Translations under genes and position numbers: made by a program
Source: Streptomyces musisoli
GTDB lineage: Bacteria; Actinomycetota; Actinomycetes; Streptomycetales; Streptomycetaceae
Direction: 5' to 3'
DNA length: 64,000 nt
Assembly (NCBI RefSeq): GCF_016741855.1
Contig: NZ_JAERRH010000005.1
Coordinates: 248,001-312,000, forward strand
Part shown: piece by piece, positions 1 through 8,569 of the stretch
Layout of the letters: each line of letters starts with the position of its first letter
Position numbering within the stretch: position 1 is the first letter of the stretch
Notes under the pieces: generated by a model
The model's database searches: none
Told to the model about the DNA's origin: nothing
What the model saw: only the letters and a program-made list of their open reading frames with translations

Positions 1-327
<327 letters not shown>

Positions 328-380
328 GCACGACCCGGCACACGCCCCCCGCACAGGCCCGCGAGCGGCACCCCGGGACC

Positions 381-1448
381 TCAGTCCGCGACCCCGGCCC
401 CACCGCCGGCCGGCAGCGCACCGATGACCTCCGCGGCCTGCGCCATCACCCGCTCCACCAGCTCCGCGCACGACGGCAGGTCGTCGATCACCCCGGCGAC
501 CTGCCCGGCCGCCATCACCCCGAGGTCCGTACGGCCGTCCACCATCGCCGACTTCAGCAGCATCGGCGTGTTCGCGGCGAGCAGCACCTGGCTCCAGGAC
601 AACTCCTTGCCGTGCCGGAGGGCGAGGCCGTCACGGACGAGCTGCCGCCAGGTGAGCCCCGACAGCCGCCGGAAGCCGGCCGCTTCCCGGACCGCACGGC
701 CGAGCGCCCGTACACGGCCCGACCGCTCCAGCGCGTCCACCAGCTCCGAGCGCAGCATCCGGTGCGGCAGGCCGTCCACCGCCCGGGTCACCGTGACATC
801 CCGGACCGTCGCCGCCAGATACCTCGCCTTCACCGCGTCCGGAACCGTCGACTCGGCGGTGAGCAGGAACCGGGTGCCCATCGCCACCCCCGCCGCCCCG
901 TACGCCAGCGCCGCCACCAGGCCCCGCCCGTCGAAGAAGCCGCCCGCCGCCACGACGGGGATCCGCACCGCGTCCACCACCTGCGGCAGCAGTACGCTCG
1001 TCGCCACCTCGCCGGTGTGCCCGCCGCCCTCGCCGCCCTGCACGACCACCGCGTCCGCACCCCAGGCCGCCACCTTCTCGGCATGCCGCCGGGCGCCGAC
1101 GGACGGGATCACCACCACACCCGCCGCCTTCAGCCCGGCGATCAGCTCGGGGGAGGGGGCCAGGGCGAAGGAGGCCACCCGGACGCCCTCCTCCACCAGG
1201 ATCCGCACCCGGTCGCCCGCATCGCCCGCGTCGGCCCGCAGGTTCACCCCGAACGGCGCCTCCGTACGGGACCGCACCTCCCGTATCGCGTCCCGAAGCT
1301 GGTCGAGCGTCATCGTCGCCGAGGCCAGGATGCCGAGAGCGCCGGCGTTCGCCACCGCCGAGACCAGCCGCGGTCCGGCCACCCAGCCCATCCCCGTCTG
1401 CACGACCGGATGGCGCACCCCGACCAGCCGGGTGAGCGCGGTCTCCAT
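381..1448 (-). CDS. ipdC: Nitronate monooxygenase-like flavoprotein, IpdC-like
   Basis: A 355-residue TIM-barrel flavoprotein of the NPD/nitronate monooxygenase family. It has the N-terminal GVRHPVVQTGMGWVAGPRLV segment, the VQGGEGGGHTG FMN-phosphate loop near residue 140, and VVAAGGFFDGRG followed by MGTRFLLTAES towards the middle. In mycobacteria the homologue next to ipdAB (IpdC) is a reductase acting on CoA intermediates of steroid rings C/D, not a nitroalkane oxidase. The ATG overlaps the TGA of the upstream ipdB-like gene by one base (TGATG), so the two are translationally coupled. The family is certain from sequence; the steroid substrate is inferred from gene order. Confidence 0.8.
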   Translation of the reverse strand: METALTRLVGVRHPVVQTGMGWVAGPRLVSAVANAGALGILASATMTLDQLRDAIREVRSRTEAPFGVNLRADAGDAGDRVRILVEEGVRVASFALAPSPELIAGLKAAGVVVIPSVGARRHAEKVAAWGADAVVVQGGEGGGHTGEVATSVLLPQVVDAVRIPVVAAGGFFDGRGLVAALAYGAAGVAMGTRFLLTAESTVPDAVKARYLAATVRDVTVTRAVDGLPHRMLRSELVDALERSGRVRALGRAVREAAGFRRLSGLTWRQLVRDGLALRHGKELSWSQVLLAANTPMLLKSAMVDGRTDLGVMAAGQVAGVIDDLPSCAELVERVMAQAAEVIGALPAGGGAGVAD

Positions 1449-2188
1449 CAGCCCCCCGTCCCGTCCGGCACCTCGCGCGTGCGCGCCCCGTCCGGGTCCA
1501 GCACCTCACGGATCAGCCGCAGCTCCTCCGCCTCGGGCTCCCTGGTGCACGGCACCCCGTCCGGCACGGCCAGCGGGAACCCCGTCGCCTCCCGCACCTG
1601 CTCCACGCTCGCCCCCGGATGCACCGACACCAGCCGCATGGAGCGGTCGGGCGTCGCGAAGTCCAGCACCCCGAGGTCGGTGACGACCCGGACGATGCGA
1701 TGGAAGCGTGCCGCGGCGCCCAGCCCGGCCGCCCGGTCGTACCCCACCCCGCACACCATGTCCACCCGCTCCACGAACACCCGCCGGGAATGCCTCGGCA
1801 CCCAGTAACTCGTCGGATTGTTCAGCGTGTTCAGCGGCGCCCCGCGGACCCCCAGCAGCTGTCTGCGCGGGCGCGCCCAGTCGCCGACACAGGAGATGTT
1901 CTGGTTGCCGTACCGGTCGAGCTGGCTCGCGCCCATCATCACGTGCCGCCGCCCGCCCGCCACCAGCTCCAGGTGCTGCCGGTAGGGCAGCCAGCCCTCC
2001 GGGGTGCCGTCCGGGCGGACCAGCAGGGCCTCGCCGTCCGTCAGCAGCAGGTCCGGCGCGAAGGTGAGCCGGGCCAGCCGCGCGCCCAGCGACGGGATCA
2101 GGCCCATCGGACCGGCCAGGACCTCCCCGGCGCCGCGCCAGGCCTCGGCGCAGGCGATCACGCAGTACTCGGCGCGGGTGGCCCTCAT
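1448..2188 (-). CDS. ipdB: CoA-transferase family subunit B, IpdB-like
   Basis: A 246-residue protein of the small (beta) class I CoA-transferase type. It begins MRATRAEYCVIACAEAWRG and has the GASQLDRYGNQNISCVGDW segment typical of IpdB-type proteins. With the IpdA-like subunit it should form the IpdAB heterodimer, which in mycobacteria and rhodococci opens the last steroid ring by retro-Claisen hydrolysis of COCHEA-CoA instead of transferring CoA. The start ATG at 2188 was chosen because it overlaps the ipdA stop codon (ATGA); earlier in-frame sequence would run deep into ipdA. The stop overlaps the ipdC start, so ipdA-ipdB-ipdC form one coupled unit. Confidence 0.82.
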   Translation of the reverse strand: MRATRAEYCVIACAEAWRGAGEVLAGPMGLIPSLGARLARLTFAPDLLLTDGEALLVRPDGTPEGWLPYRQHLELVAGGRRHVMMGASQLDRYGNQNISCVGDWARPRRQLLGVRGAPLNTLNNPTSYWVPRHSRRVFVERVDMVCGVGYDRAAGLGAAARFHRIVRVVTDLGVLDFATPDRSMRLVSVHPGASVEQVREATGFPLAVPDGVPCTREPEAEELRLIREVLDPDGARTREVPDGTGG

Positions 2189-3036
2189 CGCTCCCGCTCC
2201 GTCCGCCACTCCCGGACCGCCGCCCGGTAGCCGGCCTCGCCCCCGCCCAGGAAACGGCCGGCGAACTTTGGCCAGGGCGTGCCCGCGTACAGCCGCTGGA
2301 ACTCCTCGTCCCTGCCGTACTCCGGTGCGCAGGACGTGAAGTGCGCGCCGCCCGGCGCCTCCACCACCCCGGTCACCGCGAGCCGCTTGAGCAGCAGCGA
2401 CTGCGGGGCGGCCTCCTTCGTCAGCTCGGCGGTGTCCACGATCCGCTCGCAGGAGACGTACGCCGCGTCCGCCGCCTCGCAGAACAGGTCGTCGAAGTAC
2501 GGGTCCGGGCCCAGATACTGCCCGTTGCCCAGCCGGTCGGCCCGGTTGACATGCACGAGGGCCGCGTCCAGCCGCAGCGCGGGCATGGCCGTGAGCGTCT
2601 CCCCGTCCGCGTACGGCGACGTCACCGTGCGCAGCTCCGGATTCACCCGCAGGACGTCCGAGCCCACCCCCGCCCGCACCGGCAGGAAGGGCAGACGCTG
2701 CGCCGCCGCGCGCAGCCCGCACTGGAACATCCCCTCGTCGACCTCCGTCAGCTCGAAGCCGCCGCGCTCGCGCGCCGCCCGGTAGTGCGGTTCGAGCGGG
2801 ACGGAGTCCAGGGTGACGAAGGCGGTGACCAGCTTGCGGATCCGGCCCGCGGCGGCCAGCATCCCGACGTCCGGGCCGCCGTACGACACGACGGTGAGAT
2901 CGCCTATGCCGGACCGCAGCAGCGCCCGGACCAGTGCCATCGGCTTGCGGCGGGAGCCCCATCCGCCGATGCCCAGGGTCATGCCGGAGGCCAGCCGGGA
3001 GACCACCTCCTCGGCGGTCATCGTCTTGTCGCCCAT
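2185..3036 (-). CDS. ipdA: CoA-transferase family subunit A, IpdA-like
   Basis: A 283-residue large subunit of the class I CoA-transferase fold, with the glycine-rich SGMTLGIGGWGSRRKPMALV near the N terminus and SYGGPDVGML after it. A Glu at about residue 101 (in EVDEGMFQCG) sits where IpdA proteins have their conserved catalytic Glu; that alignment is from memory. With IpdB it would hydrolyse the ring C intermediate of the HIP branch of cholesterol catabolism. It ends in an ATGA overlap with ipdB and starts where the echA20-like gene stops (stop codon bases 3037-3039, ATG ending at 3034), so all four genes on this strand look like one operon driven from the palindrome region near 3810. Confidence 0.82.
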   Translation of the reverse strand: MGDKTMTAEEVVSRLASGMTLGIGGWGSRRKPMALVRALLRSGIGDLTVVSYGGPDVGMLAAAGRIRKLVTAFVTLDSVPLEPHYRAARERGGFELTEVDEGMFQCGLRAAAQRLPFLPVRAGVGSDVLRVNPELRTVTSPYADGETLTAMPALRLDAALVHVNRADRLGNGQYLGPDPYFDDLFCEAADAAYVSCERIVDTAELTKEAAPQSLLLKRLAVTGVVEAPGGAHFTSCAPEYGRDEEFQRLYAGTPWPKFAGRFLGGGEAGYRAAVREWRTERER

Positions 3037-3780
3037 CTACACCCCCTCCTTCCCGAACGTGTCGCGGACCCGGTCGGCCAGTCCGCTCAGGCTGGCCTCG
3101 AAGGTGAAGCCCTGTTCGAAGCGGTAGCTGCGGCGCACGTCGACCGGATCGATGCCGTTGAGAGCGGACTTCGCCATGCGCAGCAGCCGGCCGTCCTTGG
3201 CGGCGATCAGCCGGGCCAGCTCCAGCGCGGCCACCGGCAGCCGCGCGCGCGGCACCACCCGCCAGACCGAGCCGTGCCCGTGCAGCTCGGCGGCGCTCGC
3301 CGTGCGCCCGGTGTAGTACATCGTGCGCATCAGGTGCTGCGGGACCAGCCGGGCCAGGTGGGTCGCGGCGCCCAGCGCGCCCCGGTCCAGCTCGGGCAGC
3401 CCGAAGACCGCGTCCTCGCTCGCCACCACCGCGTCCGCGTTGCCCACCAGGCCGATCCCGCCGCCCAGGCAGAAGCCCTGCACGGCCGCCACGACGGGCG
3501 TCTCGCACTCGTAGACCGCGGCGAAGGCCTCCGCGCAGCCCCGGTTGGCGCCGATCAGGGCCTCCTGGCCGGCGGCCTGTATCTCCTTGATGTCCACGCC
3601 CGCGTTGAACCCGCGCCCCTCGGCGGCCAGCACCACGCACCGGACCTCCGGGTCCCGGCCGGCCTCGCGCACGGCGTCGGCCAGGGCGAACCAGCCGCGC
3701 ACCGGCAGCGCGTTGACCGGCGGCCAGTCGACGGTGACCACGGAAATCCCCTTTTCCGGGGACGAACGGGAGACACCCAT
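3037..3780 (-). CDS. echA20: Enoyl-CoA hydratase/isomerase family protein, EchA20-like
   Basis: A 247-residue crotonase-fold protein. GRGFNAGVDIKEI and GFCLGGGIGLVGNAD supply the oxyanion hole, and FGLPELDRGALG lies at the usual active-site Glu region. In mycobacteria EchA20 is the ring D hydrolase encoded next to ipdAB, and the same neighbours are present here. The start at 3780 (MGVSRSS) was preferred to an in-frame ATG ending at 3810, because that upstream ATG lies inside the palindromic operator and would be at or before the transcription start. Shine-Dalgarno support for 3780 is weak (GGAAAGG about 14 bases upstream). It is the first gene of the leftward operon. Confidence 0.8.
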   Translation of the reverse strand: MGVSRSSPEKGISVVTVDWPPVNALPVRGWFALADAVREAGRDPEVRCVVLAAEGRGFNAGVDIKEIQAAGQEALIGANRGCAEAFAAVYECETPVVAAVQGFCLGGGIGLVGNADAVVASEDAVFGLPELDRGALGAATHLARLVPQHLMRTMYYTGRTASAAELHGHGSVWRVVPRARLPVAALELARLIAAKDGRLLRMAKSALNGIDPVDVRRSYRFEQGFTFEASLSGLADRVRDTFGKEGV

Positions 3781-3800
3781 GGACGCATCAGCTACCTTTC

Positions 3801-3820
3801 CACCAAACATTTGTTAGGTG
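3801..3820. promoter_or_regulatory. 20-bp palindromic operator between divergent steroid genes
   Basis: The sequence CACCAAACATTTGTTAGGTG is an interrupted palindrome with arms CACC.AACA and TGTT.GGTG. It lies in the only gap between the leftward echA20-ipdA-ipdB-ipdC operon and the rightward SDR operon. A TTGTTA inside it is a possible -35 for the rightward genes, and its TAACAAAT on the other strand could be a -10 for the leftward genes. Length and symmetry fit a TetR-family repressor such as KstR2, but the sequence is not the mycobacterial KstR2 box (AnCAAGnnCTTGnT). The site is seen in the sequence; the regulator is inferred. Confidence 0.6.
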
Positions 3821-3865
3821 CGAGGCTTCGAAGCTAGCAGTCGCCGCAGACAAGCGGGAGGGCCT

Positions 3866-4642
3866 GTGGACAACTCACTGCGCGGCAGCACCGTCGTCGT
3901 CACCGGAGGCACCCGAGGCGTGGGCGCCGGGATCGCCCGGGCCTTCGCCGAGGCGGGCGCCCGGGTCCTCGCCTGCGCCCGCCGACCCCCGGAACACCAG
4001 GTCGACGGGGTCGAGTTCACCGCCGTCGACCTGCGCGACCCGCCCGCGGTCCGGGCCTTCTTCGCCGGACTGCCCCGGCTGGACGTCCTCGTCAACAACG
4101 CCGGCGGCACCCCGTACCGGCGCCTCGCCGACGCCGACGCCGAACGCCACGCCAAGGTGATCGAACTGAACCTGATCACCCCGCTGACCGCGTCCCTCGC
4201 CGCCTACGAACACCTCAGGCACAGCAGGGGCTCGATCGTCATGGTCGGCAGCGTCAGCGGGGGCCGCCCCTCGCCCGGCTCGGCCGCCTACGGCGCGGCC
4301 AAGGCGGGCCTCGCGAACCTGGCCGCCTCCATGGCCGTGGAATGGGCACCGGAGATCCGGGTCAACACCCTCGTGGCCGGCATGGTCCACACCGGGTCGT
4401 CCCACCTCCACTACGGCGGCCCCGACGGCATCGCCGCCGTCTCCCGCACCGTCCCGCTGGGCCGGCTGGCCCTGCCCGCCGACGTCGGGGCCGCCGCCCT
4501 CTTCCTCGCCTCCGACGCCGCCGCCTACATCAGCGGGGCCAGCCTGCACGTGCACGGCGGCGGGGAACGGCCCGCCTTCCTGGACGCCGCGACCGCCGGC
4601 CCCGACGTCCCGGACGCCCCGACCGCCGGCAAGGAGGGCTGA
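3866..4642 (+). CDS. Short-chain dehydrogenase/reductase, steroid cluster
   Basis: A 258-residue classical SDR. TGGTRGVGAGIA binds the nicotinamide cofactor, NNAG follows, GSVSGG supplies the catalytic Ser, and YGAAK holds the Tyr-Lys pair. The GTG at 3866 was chosen because GGGAGG lies four bases upstream; an in-frame upstream extension would begin within the promoter region. Position and orientation match Rv3549c, divergent from echA20 in M. tuberculosis, so it is probably a dehydrogenase for a hydroxylated ring C/D CoA intermediate. The C-terminal tail contains a short repeat-like stretch (DAATAGPDVPDAPTAGKEG). One base separates it from the next SDR gene, so they are co-transcribed. The exact substrate is not known. 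Confidence 0.8.
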   Translation: MDNSLRGSTVVVTGGTRGVGAGIARAFAEAGARVLACARRPPEHQVDGVEFTAVDLRDPPAVRAFFAGLPRLDVLVNNAGGTPYRRLADADAERHAKVIELNLITPLTASLAAYEHLRHSRGSIVMVGSVSGGRPSPGSAAYGAAKAGLANLAASMAVEWAPEIRVNTLVAGMVHTGSSHLHYGGPDGIAAVSRTVPLGRLALPADVGAAALFLASDAAAYISGASLHVHGGGERPAFLDAATAGPDVPDAPTAGKEG

Positions 4643-4643
4643 G

Positions 4644-5549
4644 ATGAGCGGAATCTGCACCGGCCGCGTCGTCGTCGTCACCGGGGCCGGCCGCGGGCTC
4701 GGCCGCGCCCACGCCCTCGCCTTCGCGGCCGAGGGCGCCCGCGTGGTCGTCAACGACCTCGGCGTCGCACTGGACGGCGCCCCGGCCGCGACGAGCCCGG
4801 CGGACGCCGTCGTGGCGGAGATCCGCGCCGCCGGCGGCGAGGCGGTGGCGCACGGCGGTGACATCGCCACGCCCGCCGGCGCCGCCTCCGTCGTAGCGAC
4901 CGCCGTCGAGACCTACGGCCGCCTCGACACCCTGGTGAACAACGCCGGATTCCTGCGCGACCGCATGCTGGTCAACCTCGACGAGGACGACTGGGACGCG
5001 GTGATCCGGGTCCACCTCAAGGGCCACTTCCTGCCGTTGCGGCACGCCGCCGCGCACTGGCGTGCCGAAGCCAAGGCAGGGCGCGTCCCGGAGGCCCGGG
5101 TCGTGAACACCAGCAGCGGAGCCGGCCTGCTGGGCTCGCTCGGACAGGCGAACTACAGCGCCGCAAAGGCCGGGATCGTCGGCCTCACGCTCGTCGCGGC
5201 CGCAGAATTGGCCCGCTACGGCGTCCAGGTCAACGCCGTGGCACCGGCCGCCCGCACCCGCATGACGGAACGCACCTTCGCCGCGACCATGGCGGCACCC
5301 GCCGCCGGCTTCGACGCCATGGCCCCCGAGAACGTCTCCCCGCTCGTCGTCTGGCTCGGCTCCGCCGGGAGCGCGGGCGTCACCGGCCGGGTGTTCGAGG
5401 CGGAGGGCGGCCGGATCACCGTCATGGAGGGCTGGCGCCCCGGCCCCACCACCGACGGGGGCACCCGCCGGACACCGGCCGAGGCGGGGGAGGCGACACG
5501 GAAACTGCTCGCCGCGGCGGAGCCGCCGGGCCGGGTCCACGGCACGTGA
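4644..5549 (+). CDS. Short-chain dehydrogenase/reductase, steroid cluster (Rv3548c-like)
   Basis: A 301-residue SDR with VTGAGRGLGRAHA as cofactor loop, NNAGFLRDRML, TSSGAG for the catalytic Ser and NYSAAKAG for Tyr and Lys. The N-terminal pattern with VVNDLGVALDG resembles the multifunctional-enzyme type hydroxyacyl-CoA dehydrogenases, which oxidise 3-hydroxyacyl-CoA. It follows the first SDR after one base, so both belong to the rightward arm of the steroid ring C/D operon. A 45-residue C-terminal extension rich in Arg, Ala and Gly is beyond the SDR fold. The family is certain; the place in the pathway is inferred from the neighbours. Confidence 0.8.
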   Translation: MSGICTGRVVVVTGAGRGLGRAHALAFAAEGARVVVNDLGVALDGAPAATSPADAVVAEIRAAGGEAVAHGGDIATPAGAASVVATAVETYGRLDTLVNNAGFLRDRMLVNLDEDDWDAVIRVHLKGHFLPLRHAAAHWRAEAKAGRVPEARVVNTSSGAGLLGSLGQANYSAAKAGIVGLTLVAAAELARYGVQVNAVAPAARTRMTERTFAATMAAPAAGFDAMAPENVSPLVVWLGSAGSAGVTGRVFEAEGGRITVMEGWRPGPTTDGGTRRTPAEAGEATRKLLAAAEPPGRVHGT

Positions 5550-5586
5550 ACCCACGAGAACACCACCGGCCACCGCCCTGACCGCC

Positions 5587-5814
5587 GGCGGCCTACGTGT
5601 CGCACTCCAGGTCCGGCACGGCCCGCACCGCGCGCGTACCGGCGGCCTACGTGTCGCACTCCAGCACGGTCCGGCATGGCCCGCACCGCGCCCGTACCGG
5701 CGGCCTACGTGTCGCACTCCAGCACGGTCCGGCATGGCCCGCACCGCGCGCGTACCGGCGGCCTACGTGTCGCACTCCAGCACGGTCCGGCACAACCCGC
5801 ACCGCGCCCGCACC
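5587..5814. repeat. Four tandem ~58-bp units made of a gene's 3' end
   Basis: Units begin with GGCGGCCTACGTGTCGCAC at 5587, 5641, 5699 and 5757 (steps 54, 58 and 58). The rightmost unit codes the last residues and TAG stop of the metallopeptidase on the minus strand (RTVLECDT-stop). The other three lie beyond that stop and repeat the same codons and stop codon with few changes; the outermost copy has lost about four bases. The array fills the convergent gap after the SDR gene. It looks like slippage duplication of a coding 3' end. Confidence 0.85.
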
Positions 5815-6644
5815 CGCCCCCGCACCGGCACCCTGATCCGCTGGTGGCAGGTCGGGCAGGGGAAGGAGACCCTCAGCTGCCCGGCGGGATCGGGAGTGAA
5901 CGTGTAGGGGGCCGACGGCGGGGCGGTGGCGGCGTGCCGGCGGTCGTGGGCGTAGCGGCGGCGGCCCGCCCACCCCGCCCCCGTCAGCGGCGGCTGCTGC
6001 CCGTCCAGCCGGGCCTGGGCCAGCCCCTTGGCGTAGGCGGTGTAGGCCTGCGGACTGGTGAACCACACCGACGGGTCCTCCCCGAAGAGCAGCGCCCGCT
6101 TGGCCAGGACGTAGCCGAACTCCTCCGGGGTGAGATAGCCGAGCTTCTGGGAGGAGACCGCGTCCTCCCGGTAGGCGTCCAGCAGCAGCCAGCCCGCGCC
6201 CAGGTAGGCCGTCGTGGTGTCCGTCAGGATCTCGTTCTGGGCCGTGGTCGGGAACGACAGGCCCAGACGGTGCAGATAGACGTGCGCCACCTCGTGGGCG
6301 AGCGCCGCCCCGATGTCCCCGCGGTGCGTGCGGAAACGGTCGTTCAGCTCCACGAAGTACTCCGGGCCCGCCGCCAGTTCGACGTTCGCCGCGTGGGTCA
6401 TCTCCCGGAACCCGACGATCAACCGCGCATCCGGCAGCCGGAAGTGCCGCACGATCTCCCGGGCCACCCGCTGCGCGCCCAGATGCAGGTCGTCGGTGTC
6501 GCAGAAGGCCACGTCCGCGGGGGCCACGCTGGCCGAGAACGTCTCGATGGTGTCCCGGGACAGACGCCGGTACAGCGCGGTGACGGCGGCCCGCACCGTC
6601 TCCAGATGCGGGTAGCCGTGCTCGACCGGTCCGCCGTTCGCCAC
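5763..6644 (-). CDS. HExxH zinc metallopeptidase with C-terminal zinc ribbon
   Basis: A 293-residue protein with the zinc-protease motif HEVAHVYLH (about residue 119), followed by LTDTTTAYLGAGW that can give further metal ligands. The C terminus has paired cysteines CPTCH and CGLCRTVLEC, a zinc-ribbon-like module. No signal peptide is seen, so it is probably cytoplasmic. The GTG at 6644 was picked because G-rich TTTGGGGGTGCGGG lies just upstream; other starts a few codons inside are possible. Its last codons are tandemly repeated beyond the stop. Substrate unknown. It is not clearly in an operon; the GH35 gene on the same strand ends 58 bases upstream. Confidence 0.7.
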   Translation of the reverse strand: MANGGPVEHGYPHLETVRAAVTALYRRLSRDTIETFSASVAPADVAFCDTDDLHLGAQRVAREIVRHFRLPDARLIVGFREMTHAANVELAAGPEYFVELNDRFRTHRGDIGAALAHEVAHVYLHRLGLSFPTTAQNEILTDTTTAYLGAGWLLLDAYREDAVSSQKLGYLTPEEFGYVLAKRALLFGEDPSVWFTSPQAYTAYAKGLAQARLDGQQPPLTGAGWAGRRRYAHDRRHAATAPPSAPYTFTPDPAGQLRVSFPCPTCHQRIRVPVRGRVRARCGLCRTVLECDT

Positions 6645-6702
6645 GCCCGCACCCCCAAAGACGCCGGAACCCTCCTCCACTGTAGGCGCGGCGGACCGCC
6701 CG

Positions 6703-8457
6703 TCACACGGGCAGCAGCCGGGGCGCCCGCCCGCCCGGGTCCGCCTCCTCCAGCTCCAGCACCCACACCTCGTTCTCGCCCTCCCGCAGCACCGGCCCGG
6801 GCACGTACAGGGACCGCTGGGGGCCCACCGACCAGTAGCGGCCCAGGCTGAAGCCGTTGACCCACACGAAGCCGCGGGTCCAGCCGGGCAGCTCCAGCCG
6901 CGCGTCCCCGGCCCCACCGACCGGGACGGTGCCCCGGTACAGCCCCGCGGCACCCCCCTCGGGCAGCGCGCCGTACGGCACCCCCGCCACGCCGCCGCGG
7001 AAGGCGTCCAGGTCCAGCCCACGCGCGCGTACCCCGTGCAGATACTGCCGCTCGTGCAGGATGCCGCCGGTGATCCCCTTGGCCTCCCCGAAGCGCGGAC
7101 CGTAGTTCACCCTTCCGAGGGACTCCACCCACAACTCCACACGCGCGGGCCCCCCGACGGGCTCCTTCAGGCGGGGCTCCTCCTCGGTGAGCACCCCGGC
7201 CCGCTCGCCGTCCACGTACACCACCGCCAGGTCCCGCAGCCCCCGCAGGGACAGCGGGTACGGCTGCCGCGGCCCGGGCACGTCCACCTCGTAGCGCACC
7301 AGACCCCGCGTGACGCCCAGTTCCTCGAACGTGGGCGGCAGCGGTGCCGTCGCCTCCTCACCGCCCAGCGTCTCCAGCACGTCCCCCAGGGACGACCAGC
7401 CGTCGAGGTGCACCTGCGCCGGCCGGCCCAACCGGGCGGGCGACGGAGGCAGTGCGGGCAGGGGCCCGTCGTGACAGCCGGCCAGCACCTCGCGAAAGCG
7501 CCAGAACTTCTCCGTCGGGCGGCCGTACTCGTCCACGGGCGCGTCGTAGTCGTACGACGTCACGTCCGGCTCCAGCGGGCCCTCGTGCAGCCCGCCGCCC
7601 CGGTTGGCGCCCGCCCAGCCGCCGAAACTCGTTCCGCCGTGCGCCATGTAGAGGTTCACCGACGCCCCGCACTCCAGGATCTCCCGCAGCACCCCGGCCG
7701 CCTCCCCGGCATCCCGCACGACCTGCTCGCCGCCCCAGTGGTCGAACCAGCCGCACCAGAACTCCATGCACATCAGCGGGCCCTCACGGCGGTGCCGGCG
7801 CAGCGTGGCGAACGCCTCGCGCGCGTGGGAGCCGAAATTCACCGTGGCCAGCACCCCCGGCAGCGAGCCCCCGGTCAGCATGTGGTCCTCGGGCCCGTCC
7901 GAGGTGAACAGCGGAACCGTGATCCCCCGGGCGCGCAGCAGACCGGCCAGGTGCTCCAGATGACCGCTGTCACTGCCGTAGCTGCCGTACTCGTTCTCGA
8001 CCTGCACCAGGACCACCGGACCACCGCGATCGATCTGCCGGGGCACGATCTCGTGCATCAGGTGAGTGAACCAGTGCCGCACCCGGGACAGATAACGCTC
8101 GTCACGCGTACGCACGCGCGTGCCCGGCTCACCCGTCACCCACGGCGGCAGCCCGCCGTTCTCCCACTCGGCACAGATGTAGGGACCCGGCCGCACGATC
8201 GCCCACAGACCGGCCTCCCCTGCCGCGTCCAGGAACCGGCCGAGCGCCCGCACGTCCCGGTAGCCGCCCGGCACCGGCCAGTGCCAATTCCACGGGACGT
8301 ACGTCTCCACGCAGTTCAGGCCCATCGCCCGCAGCATCGCCAGCCGGTGCCGCCAGTGGCCCTCGTGCACCCGGAAGTAGTGCAGCGCCCCGGACAGCAG
8401 CCGCACCGGCCGCCCGTCCAGCAGGAAGTCCGATTCCCCCACCGTGAACTCGCTCAT
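6703..8457 (-). CDS. Beta-galactosidase, glycoside hydrolase family 35
   Basis: A 584-residue GH35 enzyme without a signal peptide. After the start come LLSGALHYFRVHEGHWRHRL and VETYVPWNWHWP of the family. The acid/base Glu is in VQVENEYGSYG (about residue 158), the nucleophile Glu in MCMEFWCGWFDHWGG (about residue 232), and MAHGGTSFGGWAGANRGG follows. The C-terminal half holds the jelly-roll galactose-binding-like domains. GH35 enzymes release terminal beta-galactose. The ATG at 8457 gives the normal family start. A divergent AraC-type regulator starts 112 bases away and probably controls it. Confidence 0.9.
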   Translation of the reverse strand: MSEFTVGESDFLLDGRPVRLLSGALHYFRVHEGHWRHRLAMLRAMGLNCVETYVPWNWHWPVPGGYRDVRALGRFLDAAGEAGLWAIVRPGPYICAEWENGGLPPWVTGEPGTRVRTRDERYLSRVRHWFTHLMHEIVPRQIDRGGPVVLVQVENEYGSYGSDSGHLEHLAGLLRARGITVPLFTSDGPEDHMLTGGSLPGVLATVNFGSHAREAFATLRRHRREGPLMCMEFWCGWFDHWGGEQVVRDAGEAAGVLREILECGASVNLYMAHGGTSFGGWAGANRGGGLHEGPLEPDVTSYDYDAPVDEYGRPTEKFWRFREVLAGCHDGPLPALPPSPARLGRPAQVHLDGWSSLGDVLETLGGEEATAPLPPTFEELGVTRGLVRYEVDVPGPRQPYPLSLRGLRDLAVVYVDGERAGVLTEEEPRLKEPVGGPARVELWVESLGRVNYGPRFGEAKGITGGILHERQYLHGVRARGLDLDAFRGGVAGVPYGALPEGGAAGLYRGTVPVGGAGDARLELPGWTRGFVWVNGFSLGRYWSVGPQRSLYVPGPVLREGENEVWVLELEEADPGGRAPRLLPV

Positions 8458-8569
8458 GCGCCAAAGCCTCACCCCTTCCGGTGACCGGCGCCATGGACGA
8501 AGATCGGCGTCGCTTGGACAAACGCACCCGGACGGAAGTCCGCCCAAGCCGACGCCGGGAGGAGCGGCG

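Noticed and set aside
3781..3810. Upstream ATG (3810) as start of the echA20-like gene
   Set aside because: It lies inside the operator palindrome and close to the expected transcription start; ATG 3780 gives the family N terminus.
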